From: Anaerobiospirillum succiniciproducens DSM 6400
GTDB lineage: Bacteria > Pseudomonadota > Gammaproteobacteria > Enterobacterales > Succinivibrionaceae
Direction: 5' to 3'
Length of the DNA stretch: 64,000 nt
Assembly: GCF_000482845.1 (NCBI RefSeq)
Contig: NZ_KI519513.1
Location: 1,032-65,031 of the forward strand
The position numbers and the translations under genes were made by a program. Under the pieces are notes generated by a model, which was not told the origin of the DNA, made no database searches, and saw nothing but the letters and a program-made list of their open reading frames with translations. Below are positions 9,255 to 19,232 of this stretch, piece after piece (positions within the stretch are counted from its first letter, which is position 1; each line of letters opens with the position of its first letter).

Positions 9255-9331
9255 AGGCTATGTGTTTTCCGTTTATCGTTTACTATTGCTAAGGCTATGT
9301 GTTCTTCGTTTATCGTTTACTATTGCTAAGG
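9255..9331. repeat. 37-bp tandem duplication
   Basis: Two adjacent 37-bp units (9255-9291 and 9292-9328), both running from AGGCTATGTG to ATTGCTA and differing at two positions, followed by the start of a third. No coding role is apparent. Confidence 0.8.
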
Positions 9332-9737
9332 CAGTGCGCTTTTTGCGCTAGTAACACTGTATTTTTACTTAAGCTTCTTTGATAGCAAACTAAACTCTAC
9401 GCACTTAAACTACCAAGGCATATAATTTAATTGCAAAGCTAACTAGACTTGTTGATTTGGCATCTACAATCAAGATCTAAAAGATCTTGTTGAATGTGAC
9501 GCTACTCTAGGCAATCAACGCGCTAAGCTCTTACTTTGTTATAACTCGCTTAGTGCTTAGTGTGTGATCTTTAGTTATGGAAAATTGAAGCATTGTTCTT
9601 GAGCAGAGTTGATAAGCTTTATTTTATGGCTTATGAAGATCGAGTCTGTTAACTTGCATTTGCTTAAGAAACAACAAAACAAAGGTAATAGCGGCTACAA
9701 TAGCTGCCCATACCGATTAGATGTTTTGAGGTGACTG

Positions 9738-10742
9738 ATGCCTACTATTCGTGATGTAGCAAAACTAGCCAATGTATCCGTGGCTACAGTGTCACGCGTA
9801 CTCAATGGTTCACCACGTGTATCCAAAAAGTCTGTCGATGCGGTCAATAAAGCACGTGAGGAATTAGGCTTCTACCTAAACGCCAATGCCCGTGCTTTAG
9901 TACAACGCGATTCTCATACTATTGGTGTCGTCGTCTCTGAAGTATCTGATCCGTACTTTGGTGCGGCAGTTCGTGCCTGTGATGATGCCATCCATAAGAT
10001 GGGCTATAACCTCTTAGTTGGTCAGGGCTATCACAATGCCGAGCGTGAGATCCATGCCATTGACGATCTCATTTCCTATCAATGCCGTGGTTTAGTAGTC
10101 CATGCTCTAGCTGTGGATGATGCAACCTTAATTAACTATCTTGAGACCGTGCCATATATGGTGCTCATGAACCGTGTGGTACGTGGTTATGAAGAGCGTT
10201 GCCTCATTCTTAACAACTACCATGGTCAATGCTTAGCCGTACAAGAGCTTATCGACAAAGGTCATCGCAAGATCGCCTTTGTTAACTCTGGTCACCGCAT
10301 TTTAGATGCGGATGAGCGTTTCCGAGGCTATGTTGATACCCTCAAAAAAGCTGGTATCAAGTACATCCCACGCCTCATTACCTCAGCTGAGCCTTCTTTA
10401 GAGGGCGGTTCTCAAGCAGCTTTAGATCTCATGAATCGCCTCACTCCTGGTGAGGACTTTACTGCTGTTGCTTGCTACTCAGATGTAATGGCTGCAGGCT
10501 TTATGGCAACCTTACACGCGCATGGCTACAAGATCCCTGATGATGTCTCAATAACTGGCTTTGACAATCTCTACTTAAGCACTTGTCTGATTCCGCCATT
10601 AACCACCGTCAACAATCCAGTCAAAGAGATCTCTGAAGAGGCCATCTTACGCTCAATTGACCTCTATGAAGGCCGCCCAATCACCGTACGCGAAGACTAC
10701 ACTGTCGAGCTTATCAAGCGCGACTCAGTTCGTCAGCTCTAG
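9738..10742 (+). CDS. galR: GalR/GalS-type LacI-family repressor
   Basis: DNA-binding repressor expected to sense galactose and control the adjacent gal operon. The 334-residue protein starts with the LacI-family helix-turn-helix and hinge (residues 3-57, IRDVAKLANVSVATVSRVLN). A periplasmic-binding-protein-like core follows, with GalR/GalS-like blocks EVSDPYFGAAV, GQGYHNAEREIHAI, LVVHA, FVNSGHRILDADERF, DFTAVACYSDVMAAG, and TGFDNLYLS. The close resemblance to E. coli GalR over the effector domain supports galactose rather than another sugar. GAGGTGA precedes the ATG by a few bases. It is divergent from galE across 1.4 kb containing two matching palindromic operators; neither lies close to this gene's start, so autoregulation is not evident. 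Confidence 0.9.
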   Translation: MPTIRDVAKLANVSVATVSRVLNGSPRVSKKSVDAVNKAREELGFYLNANARALVQRDSHTIGVVVSEVSDPYFGAAVRACDDAIHKMGYNLLVGQGYHNAEREIHAIDDLISYQCRGLVVHALAVDDATLINYLETVPYMVLMNRVVRGYEERCLILNNYHGQCLAVQELIDKGHRKIAFVNSGHRILDADERFRGYVDTLKKAGIKYIPRLITSAEPSLEGGSQAALDLMNRLTPGEDFTAVACYSDVMAAGFMATLHAHGYKIPDDVSITGFDNLYLSTCLIPPLTTVNNPVKEISEEAILRSIDLYEGRPITVREDYTVELIKRDSVRQL

Positions 10743-11392
10743 CAAGCATTCCTCTTTTCTGCCCCACGCCCTCGTGCCTGGGGCAAGCAGACAAGCACGC
10801 CGACAAAGCCACCATCATCGCACTCACAGTGCTCACAATCCCCACCTCATACTTCGGCTCTTTGCTACCTGCCGCTGTTACCTGCCTTTGCTTCCTAGCT
10901 TTGCAAGCGGTCGATGCTAGCTGTCGGAGCCTCATAGCTTTGCAAGCTGGTTGTGCTAGCTTGCTTTGTGAGCTGCTTTTAAGCTCTACTTTTGTAGACT
11001 GTTTTCAAATTCACTGCTATGTTTGAGTGTATAGCTCAGGACAATCGTCTCATTTCTATGGTCAAGGCTTTGGAAGTGTAGTAACTGTATGTACTTTTTA
11101 GCTACCATCGGGCCTAATTTCTGTATGGTTGTATGTAGTTTTTGATAGTCATAGTGCTATATTTCGACAGATTCGCTCGTTTAGTTGGCGCATTAACGCT
11201 AGTGCGGTTAAAATGAAAGATAGATTTGTTCTGCTACTAGAGCTTGATGAGGCTTCGCGAGTATGTTTCTTGCGGTATAGACCATAGAATATTTGGCTTG
11301 TCGCTTGAGACTGTCTTTATAAGACTTTCTCACTCCTTTTTATGATGTAGCTCTAGTGAACGTTTGTTGTTTTGAGATCTTAGGGTGGTACG
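10743..11392. other. galR-lpxL spacer
   Basis: No gene supported. A decayed direct repeat of about 40 bp (AGCTTTGCAAGC..., copies near 10898 and 10938) is present. No clear terminator for galR is visible. Confidence 0.5.
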
Positions 11393-12421
11393 ATGGCCGG
11401 GAAGTTCAAAATTCATAAGTCATTTGAAGAACGTAAAAAGGCTCACCGCAATACCAATCGTAAGATAGGCTGGGGTGATGGCGTTACTGAGGGTATTCCC
11501 TTTAGTTTATCCATGCTCAAGCCATCCTTCTTAGGAACCTGGGCTAGCTTTACTCTTTTATACCTTCTCGTTAACCTCCTGCCATACCGTTGCATTGTAG
11601 GTCTAGGCAAGTTCTTAGGCGGCTTTCTCATGCGCTTTGTTAAAGGTCGTCGCTACATTGTTCAGACCAATTTAAAGCTGTGCTTTCCTGATAAAGACGA
11701 CAAGTGGTATGCCGACTTAGAAAAGCGCATCTTTCAAAGTGCTGGTGTAGCCTTATTTGAAACCGGTATTGCATGGTTCTGGCCTGATTGGCGTATTAAG
11801 CGCTTACTGATTATTGATGAGCAAGAATTAGCCAAAGCTAAAGAGCTCGTTTCATCTGATGCCCGTATCATTGCATTTACTTGCCACATGACCACTTTAG
11901 AGATCGGTGCACGTTTATACGCTTTAGCTATTAAGCCTGGAATTGGCGTATATCGCAGCTCAGATCACCCTGTTTTGGAATATCTGCAGGTTAAAGGCCG
12001 TCTGCGCTCTAACCTTGCCTTAGTTGATCGCATGGATGTGCGCTCAATGGTTAAGGCTGTTATGAAGGGCTATCCTATTTGGTATGCACCAGATCAAGAC
12101 TATGGCACTAATAGCGCCGTATTCGTGCCTTTCTTTGGTGTAGATCAAGCAGCAACCGTAACAGGTCTTCACCACCTTGCTCGCATCAAAGGCGTTAAGG
12201 TACAACCTTTCTGGCTCATTCGTGAGAAAAACGGCTATCGCTTCCGTGTCTTAGAGCCAATTGATAACTTCCCAACTGATGACGAGGTTGCTGACACCCG
12301 CCGTGGCAATGAGTATGTAGAGCAAATGATTCTTTCTGCTCCAGAGCAGTATCTGTGGATGCACCGCCGCTTTAAGAGCTGTCCTGAGGGCGTCCCAAGC
12401 CGTTACCCTGAAATCGAGTAG
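11393..12421 (+). CDS. lpxL: LpxL/LpxM-family Kdo-lipid A secondary acyltransferase
   Basis: Transfers a fatty acyl chain from acyl-ACP to the lipid A precursor at the inner-membrane inner face. The 342-residue protein has a membrane segment near residues 42-65, the catalytic H-x4-E motif (CHMTTLEIG, about residue 165), and the family block YAPDQDYG...VFVPFFGVDQAATVTG. That block closely follows LpxL. It also fits LpxP, and LpxM less well, so the chain position acylated is not certain. The ATG at 11393 has AGGGTGG upstream. The N-terminus is somewhat longer and more basic than in E. coli. It stands alone, with no lipid A genes beside it. Confidence 0.88.
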   Translation: MAGKFKIHKSFEERKKAHRNTNRKIGWGDGVTEGIPFSLSMLKPSFLGTWASFTLLYLLVNLLPYRCIVGLGKFLGGFLMRFVKGRRYIVQTNLKLCFPDKDDKWYADLEKRIFQSAGVALFETGIAWFWPDWRIKRLLIIDEQELAKAKELVSSDARIIAFTCHMTTLEIGARLYALAIKPGIGVYRSSDHPVLEYLQVKGRLRSNLALVDRMDVRSMVKAVMKGYPIWYAPDQDYGTNSAVFVPFFGVDQAATVTGLHHLARIKGVKVQPFWLIREKNGYRFRVLEPIDNFPTDDEVADTRRGNEYVEQMILSAPEQYLWMHRRFKSCPEGVPSRYPEIE

Positions 12422-12911
12422 CGCCATAGCAGAAATAAGCACGATCATCAGCGTGCCTACCCCCACCTCTACGGCCAAGGTCTACTGCCTTGGCCCCATC
12501 AGCTAGCAAGTTCTTAATATTGGCCATTGTGCAAGCCAAACTCTTGTGCTTAGGCGCATTAGCAAGCCCCCACTTTTCACATTAGCCCTTTTGCAAGCAC
12601 GACTATTTTGCTTTGGCGCATTAGCAATGCCTATGGCTATTACCTGAAGATTAGAATCAAGCGCGATTAACTTTGAGCATTGATTAGCTAACCTGGGTTT
12701 TGGCATGTTGTTAGCGTCTTCTTGTCAGTTGGTTATGTGAGTTATTCTCCCTGTCCTAGTGATTCATTGCCTAAAGATGGTTAGAACTACCTTTTAGAGT
12801 GCGCGTGATCGCAATGCTAAGCAAATTACATGTAGATTCAACAAACGCGTCATATAATTGCAACATTCATTGTGTATGCTCTTGTCAATTGTTTTCTCTA
12901 AGGGGTCGGAT
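12422..12911. other. Spacer between lpxL and the lipoprotein gene
   Basis: No gene. The segment 12500-12640 contains decayed repeats of a GGCGCATTAGCAA / TTTTGCAAGCACGACT type. No strong terminator seen. Confidence 0.5.
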
Positions 12912-13343
12912 ATGGCACGTACACTCAAACTACTTTGCGCTTTAAGTATTGCTCTTGCCTCTTCTCATATGGTGTCAGGCTGTGCCTCTAATGAAGAACA
13001 AGAAGATATGCGCCTTGTCGTTAATGCCGCTGAGGATCAAGTTAAAGGTTGCCTCTTCTTAGGCAACTTTGAGACTACACCACGCGCCACTATCGAAAAC
13101 GCTCGTTATGACCTCAAGCTCATCACTGTTCGCCGTGGTGGCACTCATATGGTCGAGCGGTACGCTTATGCCGATCTCATGAATCGACTCTCTGATGACA
13201 TGGGCATTGCCATTACTGCCCGCATCTACAAATGCCCTGCGGGTAAAGGCTCAACTGTTGATAATCCAGCCTCACGCGTTAAGCTTGAGTACGATCTGCC
13301 TCAACCATCAGTAAACAACGACGATCCTCTTTTCTTCAGATAA
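12912..13343 (+). CDS. Small lipoprotein, possibly DUF4156/RcsF-like
   Basis: A 143-residue predicted lipoprotein of unknown function. The N-terminus MARTLKLLCALSIALA is a signal sequence ending in the lipobox VSGC, so Cys at about residue 24 would be lipidated. The mature part has a VKGCLFLGNFE segment (Cys followed by a small hydrophobic-Gly turn) and a later KCP cysteine. This pattern resembles the DUF4156/RcsF-type envelope lipoproteins and would allow one disulfide. I set the start at the ATG at 12912, preceded by AGGGG at 12901-12905; upstream in-frame starts would bury the signal peptide. It has no operon partners; glnE converges on it from the other side. Confidence 0.65.
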   Translation: MARTLKLLCALSIALASSHMVSGCASNEEQEDMRLVVNAAEDQVKGCLFLGNFETTPRATIENARYDLKLITVRRGGTHMVERYAYADLMNRLSDDMGIAITARIYKCPAGKGSTVDNPASRVKLEYDLPQPSVNNDDPLFFR

Positions 13344-13775
13344 GCTATACAGACTATCTTTTAGGATCTTAGCTTTTCCCAAATTGCCCCTCTTCAAACG
13401 CGTTGCTAAGCAGTTTAGGCCCTTAGCAACGTATACCGCATCTTCTTTCTTCTCAATTGCTTACAAAGTGCGTAGCTATCGGCTGCATCATGCTTGAGGA
13501 CTGCTCATCTTTGACAGCTTTGTGCCTCATATTTCCATTGTGCAGCTGTTAATTGCTCTAGCGGCGCTTGCTTTTGCTTTTGCTTTTGTAGCTTGCTGTT
13601 GTATATGCTGCAGATAACTAGATAGAATGCGCCTGGAGAAGGCACTGCGGATGGGGTTGTCCTTTTTTTGGAAAACGAAAAGCTCCATGACCTTGGGATG
13701 GGACTGGAGCTTTTGTTTGGTGTAGCGCTAGGCTGCGCTGTGAGCTTTTTTGAAGCTTTTTTAGGCTGTTTATAT
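13344..13775. other. Convergent spacer (lipoprotein gene / glnE)
   Basis: Holds the terminator hairpin at 13678-13714. The overlapping frames here on both strands look like chance frames over glnE's 3' end and this hairpin. Confidence 0.5.
13678..13714 (-). terminator. Terminator downstream of glnE
   Basis: AAAAGCTCCA pairs perfectly with TGGAGCTTTT across a 17-nt loop, about 60 bases beyond the glnE stop. The A/T flanks let it work on both strands, fitting the convergent arrangement. Confidence 0.7.
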
Positions 13776-16700
13776 TTATACAGTACCTGGTGGCAGGCTA
13801 TTGGCTTTGCCGTACTGTGGAGGTACAAAGCGCTCAGCGGCATCCTTGAAGATGTCATCAAAGATCTTGCTTACCCACTGACAGCCATCTGGAGTCTCCT
13901 CAATATCGACGATACGAGGACGATCAGCTAAGCTGACGCGGTGATAGCACTCACGGATATTGAGGTAAGCGTGCTTGAGCTTTTCGGTATCGTCCTCAGA
14001 GAGAATGCCTAAACGAGCACACTCATCAAAGATACGGACGTTATCCGACCATAAGACCATGTCAGGATGCTTTGGAGCCTCACGTAAGGTTAAGTACTGA
14101 GCGATGAACTCAATATCTACCATACCGCCCTTACCTTGCTTAAGATCAAAGAGCTTATCGGAGCTACGATCTAAGTAGTTACGCATCTTCATACGCATAG
14201 CGTATACGTCATCGGAGAGCTTCACCTCATCACGTGGAGTTCTTAAGACCTCATCACGGACACGGTTAAAGTCCTCAATAACGCGTGGAGAGCCTGCAAC
14301 CGCACGGGCACGCACTAAGGCCTGATGCTCCCAAGTCCAGGCACGATTCTTTTGATATAAATCGTAAGACTCAAGATCACTAATGAGCACGCCTGAATCA
14401 CCATCAGGACGTAAACGCATATCAAGCTCGTAAATAGTGCCACCGTTCATACGGGTAGTGCACAGATGCATAAAGCGTTGTACAAAGCGCTGATAGAACA
14501 TCACAGCAGGAATGGAGTTGCTACCAGTGGTGCTCTTATCGGTCACCTCACGAATGAAGACCATATCTAAGTCAGACTTGTAGCCAAGCTCAATACCGCC
14601 TAACTTACCGTAGGCAATGATGGCATAACCTGGATCTTGCTCATCGCGGTTTTCTAAAGTGCCGTACTTTTCAACAGTTTGACGCCAAGCAAGCACACTG
14701 ATCTCACGAATAATGGCCTCAGCCAGCCAAGTTAGTGAGTCAGAGATCTTCATGAGTGGTAGAGACTGCGATTGATCAGACATAGCAATACGCAGCACCA
14801 TGACCTTCTTAAACAGACGGAGTTCTTCCATCTGCTCTTCAAGATCATCAGGCTCGATTCTCATTAAGCGCTCATTGAGCCAAGCCATGTACTCCTCAGT
14901 ATGAGGCGGTTCTTTGAAATAGCGTGGAGCAATCAGCTCATCAAGTAAGATTGGGTACTCAGAGATAAGCGAGCCAGCAAAGTTATTTCCATCTAGCAGT
15001 GCTAAGAGCTTTTGACGAGTGCCATCGTTCTCTGCAAGTAACTGCAGATATGTAGTACGCAGTGATACCTTCTCAATTAAGAGGGCAACCTTCTTAAATA
15101 AGCCAGCAGCATCTTTGTACTTAACTACGGCACGTATGATCTTCGGCATGAGACGCAGCAGAGTGTCTCGACCAATTGGGCCTACTGGCATGCGGTCAAG
15201 AGCACTGTGCAGCTTAATAATGGCTTGAGCTAAAGCATAAGCTTCAGACTCATTGCTCTTAGAGCTGCTTGAAGAGCTACCGCCTGCACGATATGGAGTT
15301 GAAGTGGCTGACTTAACAGGAGCATTTGGCTCAACACCATGGTAACCATGCGATGTGTGTGAGCTACCACTGTTCGATGTATTGCAGTTGCCACTGTTCG
15401 ATGTATTGCTGTTGCCCTGCTCTGCGCTTGAGGCACTTTCTTGAGCGTGAGGATTGTTGTTCTTTAAGAGCTGCTCTAAGACAGGCTCAAGCTCTTCAGC
15501 GGTGAGTACGGTTTCCCATAACTCTACATCTGCAGCGTCATTTTCCTCTTGCTCATCATCTGAATCACGCATTACAGACACGAATTGCTTATGTACACAT
15601 GCACGTACTTTATCTAACTCATCAAGGAGCTCTTGATATGAGCCCTTGTTAAGACCAATAGCTAGTCGCTTTTGATCCTTTTCATTTTCAGGCAGAGTCT
15701 GAGTTTGTTTGTCAGCTAACATCTGCAAGGTGTTTTCAACACGGCGCAGATAGATATAGCAATCATCAAGATCCTGGCAGACAGACTCTGGCAGTAACTG
15801 CAGCTTAGCAATATTACGTAAGGTCTTACGCAAACTTCTCTCAGCTAGCTCAGGGATACGACCACCGCGCATTAACTCAAATACCTGAGCAATGAACTCG
15901 ACTTCGCGAATGCCACCTGAGCCGAGCTTAAAGTTATCGCCTAAATTACGACGACGTACTTCAGACTCGATCATGTGCTTGAGCTTACGTAAAGACTCAA
16001 TTGCACCGTAATCAAGGTAGCGACGATAAACAAATGGGCGCAAGAGCTCAATGAGTTCGTCACCATAAGTACCCCACTTGTGGTAGTCGCCAATGATCTT
16101 GGCCTTAACTAAGGCATAACGTTCCCAAGTACGACCCTGAGTTTCATAGTAAACAGTTAAAGCATCAAAGGATGAAACTAATGGGCCGGCATCACCAAAT
16201 GGTCTTAAGCGCAAGTCAATACGATAGCAGAAGGAGTCAGCAGTCACCTCGCTTAAGAGATTAGATAAACGCTGCATGACCTTGGTGAAGTACTCTTGGT
16301 GAGAAATAGAGCGAGAGCCACCTTGAGTATCGTCATCGTATGGATAGCAAGCGATTAAATCGATATCAGAAGAGAAGTTAAGCTCACCACCACCAAGCTT
16401 ACCCATGCCAAGAATAAGCAGCGGCATTTGCTTGCCTTCTTTATCGAAAGCATCACCAAAGACCGGCTTTAAGCTCTCTCTAACCACATGCACGGTACGA
16501 TCAACAATGCACTCAGCTAAATTAGATAAAGAGACAAAAACCTCTTCAATATCCGCCTGACCGGTAAGATCACGCCAAGCAATCACTACCATACGGGTGC
16601 GGCGTAATACACGTAAACGTTTTTTCAGCTCAGGATCTTGAAGGCCTGTAACAATGGTCTCGTTAACAACGTCAGTTGGATCTAAAGAGAAGAATGGATC

Positions 16701-16955
16701 ATCTAACGCGCCTTGAGAGATGAGTGCAGCACACTCTTTTGGATATTGAGTCAAAGTCCTGGAGATAAACTCAGACATGGACATGACATAGAGCAGTTCA
16801 CGGCGTGAGTCAAATACAGCCATATCCTCTGGAGTTGCACGCTGCTTTAAGCGCTCATAAAAGTTACGTCCATCAGCTAACAACTCTTCAGGAAGCTCTG
16901 GTAAGTTATTAAAATCAGGAAAGATGTCGTAAGGATAGTCAGAGTTTAGTGCCAT
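13776..16955 (-). CDS. glnE: Bifunctional glutamine synthetase adenylyltransferase/adenylyl-removing enzyme
   Basis: Adds AMP to or removes it from glutamine synthetase in response to PII/glutamine, so tuning nitrogen assimilation. The 1059-residue protein has the two expected nucleotidyltransferase domains. The N-terminal adenylyl-removing one has GMGKLGGGELNFSSDIDL (about 190-210) and the C-terminal adenylyltransferase one has AYGKLGGIELGYKSDLDM (about 790-810), each with an Asp-x-Asp pair. The protein exceeds E. coli GlnE (946) mainly by a hydrophilic Ser/Asn/Gly-rich linker (about residues 460-575) containing a 24-bp tandem repeat (15367-15414). I start at the ATG at 16955 because AGGAG lies 5 nt upstream; the earlier in-frame ATG at 16976 has none. 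Confidence 0.95.
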   Translation of the reverse strand: MALNSDYPYDIFPDFNNLPELPEELLADGRNFYERLKQRATPEDMAVFDSRRELLYVMSMSEFISRTLTQYPKECAALISQGALDDPFFSLDPTDVVNETIVTGLQDPELKKRLRVLRRTRMVVIAWRDLTGQADIEEVFVSLSNLAECIVDRTVHVVRESLKPVFGDAFDKEGKQMPLLILGMGKLGGGELNFSSDIDLIACYPYDDDTQGGSRSISHQEYFTKVMQRLSNLLSEVTADSFCYRIDLRLRPFGDAGPLVSSFDALTVYYETQGRTWERYALVKAKIIGDYHKWGTYGDELIELLRPFVYRRYLDYGAIESLRKLKHMIESEVRRRNLGDNFKLGSGGIREVEFIAQVFELMRGGRIPELAERSLRKTLRNIAKLQLLPESVCQDLDDCYIYLRRVENTLQMLADKQTQTLPENEKDQKRLAIGLNKGSYQELLDELDKVRACVHKQFVSVMRDSDDEQEENDAADVELWETVLTAEELEPVLEQLLKNNNPHAQESASSAEQGNSNTSNSGNCNTSNSGSSHTSHGYHGVEPNAPVKSATSTPYRAGGSSSSSSKSNESEAYALAQAIIKLHSALDRMPVGPIGRDTLLRLMPKIIRAVVKYKDAAGLFKKVALLIEKVSLRTTYLQLLAENDGTRQKLLALLDGNNFAGSLISEYPILLDELIAPRYFKEPPHTEEYMAWLNERLMRIEPDDLEEQMEELRLFKKVMVLRIAMSDQSQSLPLMKISDSLTWLAEAIIREISVLAWRQTVEKYGTLENRDEQDPGYAIIAYGKLGGIELGYKSDLDMVFIREVTDKSTTGSNSIPAVMFYQRFVQRFMHLCTTRMNGGTIYELDMRLRPDGDSGVLISDLESYDLYQKNRAWTWEHQALVRARAVAGSPRVIEDFNRVRDEVLRTPRDEVKLSDDVYAMRMKMRNYLDRSSDKLFDLKQGKGGMVDIEFIAQYLTLREAPKHPDMVLWSDNVRIFDECARLGILSEDDTEKLKHAYLNIRECYHRVSLADRPRIVDIEETPDGCQWVSKIFDDIFKDAAERFVPPQYGKANSLPPGTV
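15367..15414. repeat. 24-bp tandem repeat inside glnE
   Basis: Two adjacent 24-bp units differing at one base encode a repeated Asn-Thr-Ser-Asn-Ser-Gly block in the GlnE linker. The 24-bp period keeps the frame. Confidence 0.85.
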
Positions 16956-17565
16956 AGCAACTCCTAAGGATCTCATCTAGCGCCTTGCTAGACCTCAAGT
17001 ACGCAACAGATCGTGTCTATTACTTTTAGCTGTATAAAGCTACTTACTAAAAGTAGCTGCAATAGCGCGACAAATCAAGCACACTGTACACACTATTCAC
17101 ATTTCGTTGCCAATAGAGCCCGTTTTCATTGCTCAAAAGCCTTATTTCTCATGTGCCCCACGGTCAACAGGCATTATGGCTAGCATTATGGCTAGCTGTA
17201 CCCTACCCTCAACAGCTTTATTTGAAATCATACATCCTAACTCAACAGCTTTGTTAGATATTCGGCATCTAAGAAGCAACTGCGATACACGATAGCGCTA
17301 GCAAGGTTTTAACTGCGTTTTGTATAGAGGCGATCTCCTCTAATGCCTGAATTGACAGATGCAAGCCATATCACTACTTAAAGTGGTGCTAACGCTTTTG
17401 CCTAGGACTTTGAGCTCGACTTAACTTTGAGGGACCTTTTTGTATGCTTGATGATGATGGTCTTTAGTTTGCCAAAAATGCCCATGATTGGGCTTTAGCA
17501 ACACAAATGGCAATGGTGTGATAATATTACTGCCTATCTTTGCGAATCTCTTGAAGGATACGAAC
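16956..17565. other. glnE-ygiM divergent spacer
   Basis: No gene. The open frame at 17107-17295 lacks a ribosome binding site and contains a short tandem repeat (ATTATGGCTAGC twice, near 17173-17196). The divergent promoters must lie here but are not clear. Confidence 0.5.
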
Positions 17566-18417
17566 GTGCATATCAATAAACTTTTAAGTGTATCTCTTGC
17601 TTGCAGCCTTTGTTTTGCTCTTGGTAGCCTGCAAGCTCATGCCGAAGAAGAAGCACAGGCAGCACAGGCTGTTGAAACTGCTGCAGCAACTGCTAGTGCT
17701 GAGGCTCCTGCAGCTGTTAGCGCCACTGCAAATGAAACTGCTTCTGAGGCAGCTACTAATGACAATGCAGCTACTCCAACTGAGGAAGCAGCAGCCCAAG
17801 ATACTGCTAAAGCCGAAGAAGAAGCAAAGAAAGAACCTGTACGTGATGACAATGGCTTCTATGTAGGCGGCCCTGTCTATATTTCTGATAACAACAAGGT
17901 ATGGACTCGCTCAGGTCCAGGTGAGGGTTACCGTGTAACAGGTGCTCGCTCAGTTGGTGATGAGCTTAAGTTCTTACGCTACTCCGATAACCGTCGTTGG
18001 GCTCAGGTTCAGTACGAAAGTGACAACTACTGGATCTTAGTTGAGTCTTTAACTCCTAATATGTGCGGCCGTCCTCTTGCAGACAAGCTCCAAGCCAAGA
18101 TCGATGAACTGCAAAGTCGCTTAGATAATTACGACAACGAGCTCATGCAGCGTACTAAGAAGGCTGAGGCTGAAGTTGCACGTTTAACCAAGCTCAATCA
18201 TGAGATGCAGGCAACTATTGTTAACAAAGATGCCACCATCAACGAACTTGATGAGCTCTATCGTGACTATGCAGATCGTCTTGAGACCAAAGACTTAGAT
18301 ATGCAAATGCGCTGGTGGATGCAAGGTGCCATCATTGCACTGTGCGGTGCCATTGCAGGTGTTGTGTTCGTATTCATCCCACGCCCATCTCGCAAGCAAA
18401 AGCGTGACCGCTACTAA
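17566..18417 (+). CDS. ygiM: YgiM-like SH3 and coiled-coil membrane protein (TIGR04211 type)
   Basis: Exported, membrane-anchored protein of unknown function with a bacterial SH3 domain. Architecture: signal peptide (residues 1-24, cleaved after LQAHA), an Ala/Glu-rich low-complexity stretch (about 25-90) absent from E. coli YgiM, an SH3b domain (about 98-165, VWTRSGPGEGYRVTG), a coiled coil (about 175-245), a C-terminal transmembrane segment (about 255-275) and a basic tail SRKQKRDRY. The order and tail match E. coli YgiM, a neighbour of cca. I start at GTG 17566, with GAAGGA 7 nt upstream; earlier in-frame ATGs would place 26 extra residues before the signal peptide. It is divergent from glnE, also a near neighbour in E. 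coli. Confidence 0.85.
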   Translation: MHINKLLSVSLACSLCFALGSLQAHAEEEAQAAQAVETAAATASAEAPAAVSATANETASEAATNDNAATPTEEAAAQDTAKAEEEAKKEPVRDDNGFYVGGPVYISDNNKVWTRSGPGEGYRVTGARSVGDELKFLRYSDNRRWAQVQYESDNYWILVESLTPNMCGRPLADKLQAKIDELQSRLDNYDNELMQRTKKAEAEVARLTKLNHEMQATIVNKDATINELDELYRDYADRLETKDLDMQMRWWMQGAIIALCGAIAGVVFVFIPRPSRKQKRDRY

Positions 18418-18439
18418 AAGTTAGCCTCAAACGCATCTT

Positions 18440-18474
18440 AAAAAGGCCGAGCTTTTACAAGTTCGGCCTTTTTA
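18440..18474 (+). terminator. Terminator of ygiM
   Basis: AAAAAGGCCGA and TCGGCCTTTTT form an 11-bp stem with a 12-nt loop, 23 nt past the stop. Strong, and probably active on both strands. Confidence 0.9.
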
Positions 18475-18798
18475 CTTATGAGGCAAGCTAAAAACGCCAC
18501 CCTATGCATTAAAAAAGCTTACAGCTCCCACAGCTTTTGCTTTTGCCATTAAGTCCCCTTTCATTTTTTAACTCATTGCCCTGTTGTTTTACTCGCATTG
18601 CCCATTCTTATTCTGGCTAATGAGCCTTTTGTTTTAGGTCTTATGGGACATTCTTATTCGGGACAATGGGTCTTTTGTTGCGGTGTTTTTGACTTGAGCC
18701 GTGGCTGAGACTGCAAGCAGCTGAGGTTGTTTGCTAGCAGCTGTTAGGTTGAAGCTTGGGATCTTGGCTGTGCTGTGGCGGTGGATTTGTCGAGGATG
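18475..18798. other. Spacer before the ExeA-partner gene
   Basis: No gene. Decayed repeats of a CATTGCCC / GGGACATTCTTATTC type occupy 18540-18690. Confidence 0.5.
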
Positions 18799-19224
18799 TT
18801 ATTTACCGTCTGATGCGTCGGTTACTTTGGTAAAGCGGATTTCATAGATGCCTTCGGCAACGGCACGACGCTCACCATGCACACGTGAGATGGAATGGTC
18901 TTTGATGTATTTGGCTGTCAGCGGATTGATGATAGTAACATTATCAAAATCAGCACGGCCACGATACTCCACAACACCTTCATAAAGGCTGGAGACTGGT
19001 GGCATTTGGGCGTTATTGACCTCGTTTTCCATTTCTTGGAGAAGCTTTTGCGTTAAGGTATCAATGCGCTTTTCAAAGCTGACATCTAAGGTCCAATACA
19101 AAGCTGTAAGACCTACAATGCAACAGGCAAAGCAAAAGGAAAAGAGCTTAAGAGCCTTCCAGCGGTTAAAGGAAAGCTCATAAAAGGCCTCTTGCAGTTC
19201 TTTCTGAGTAATGGAAATACGCAT
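18799..19224 (-). CDS. Small single-pass membrane protein linked to the ExeA-like ATPase
   Basis: I do not recognise the family. The 141-residue product has a cytoplasmic N-terminus of about 28 residues, one transmembrane helix (about 29-48, FSFCFACCIVGLTALYW), a short coiled-coil-like stretch (about 52-70) and a small periplasmic domain. It begins 8 nt after the stop of the ExeA-like gene, with GGGGG as ribosome binding site, so the two form an operon and are probably partners. GspA is classically paired with GspB, a single-pass protein with a periplasmic C-terminus. The topology fits that analogy, but I see no sequence evidence for homology. Confidence 0.6.
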   Translation of the reverse strand: MRISITQKELQEAFYELSFNRWKALKLFSFCFACCIVGLTALYWTLDVSFEKRIDTLTQKLLQEMENEVNNAQMPPVSSLYEGVVEYRGRADFDNVTIINPLTAKYIKDHSISRVHGERRAVAEGIYEIRFTKVTDASDGK

Positions 19225-19232
19225 TATGCCCC

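Larger units (their letters stand above)
8345..9737. other. galE-galR divergent intergenic region
   Basis: No convincing gene in 1.4 kb. It contains the galE leader and promoter, two operators (8633 and 8847), a palindrome CGTTGAC-TT-GTCAACG at 8763-8778, and a 37-bp tandem duplication (9255-9328). The frames at 8770-9033 and 9163-9351 lack ribosome binding sites; the first overlaps an operator and the second is made of the duplication. Confidence 0.6.
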
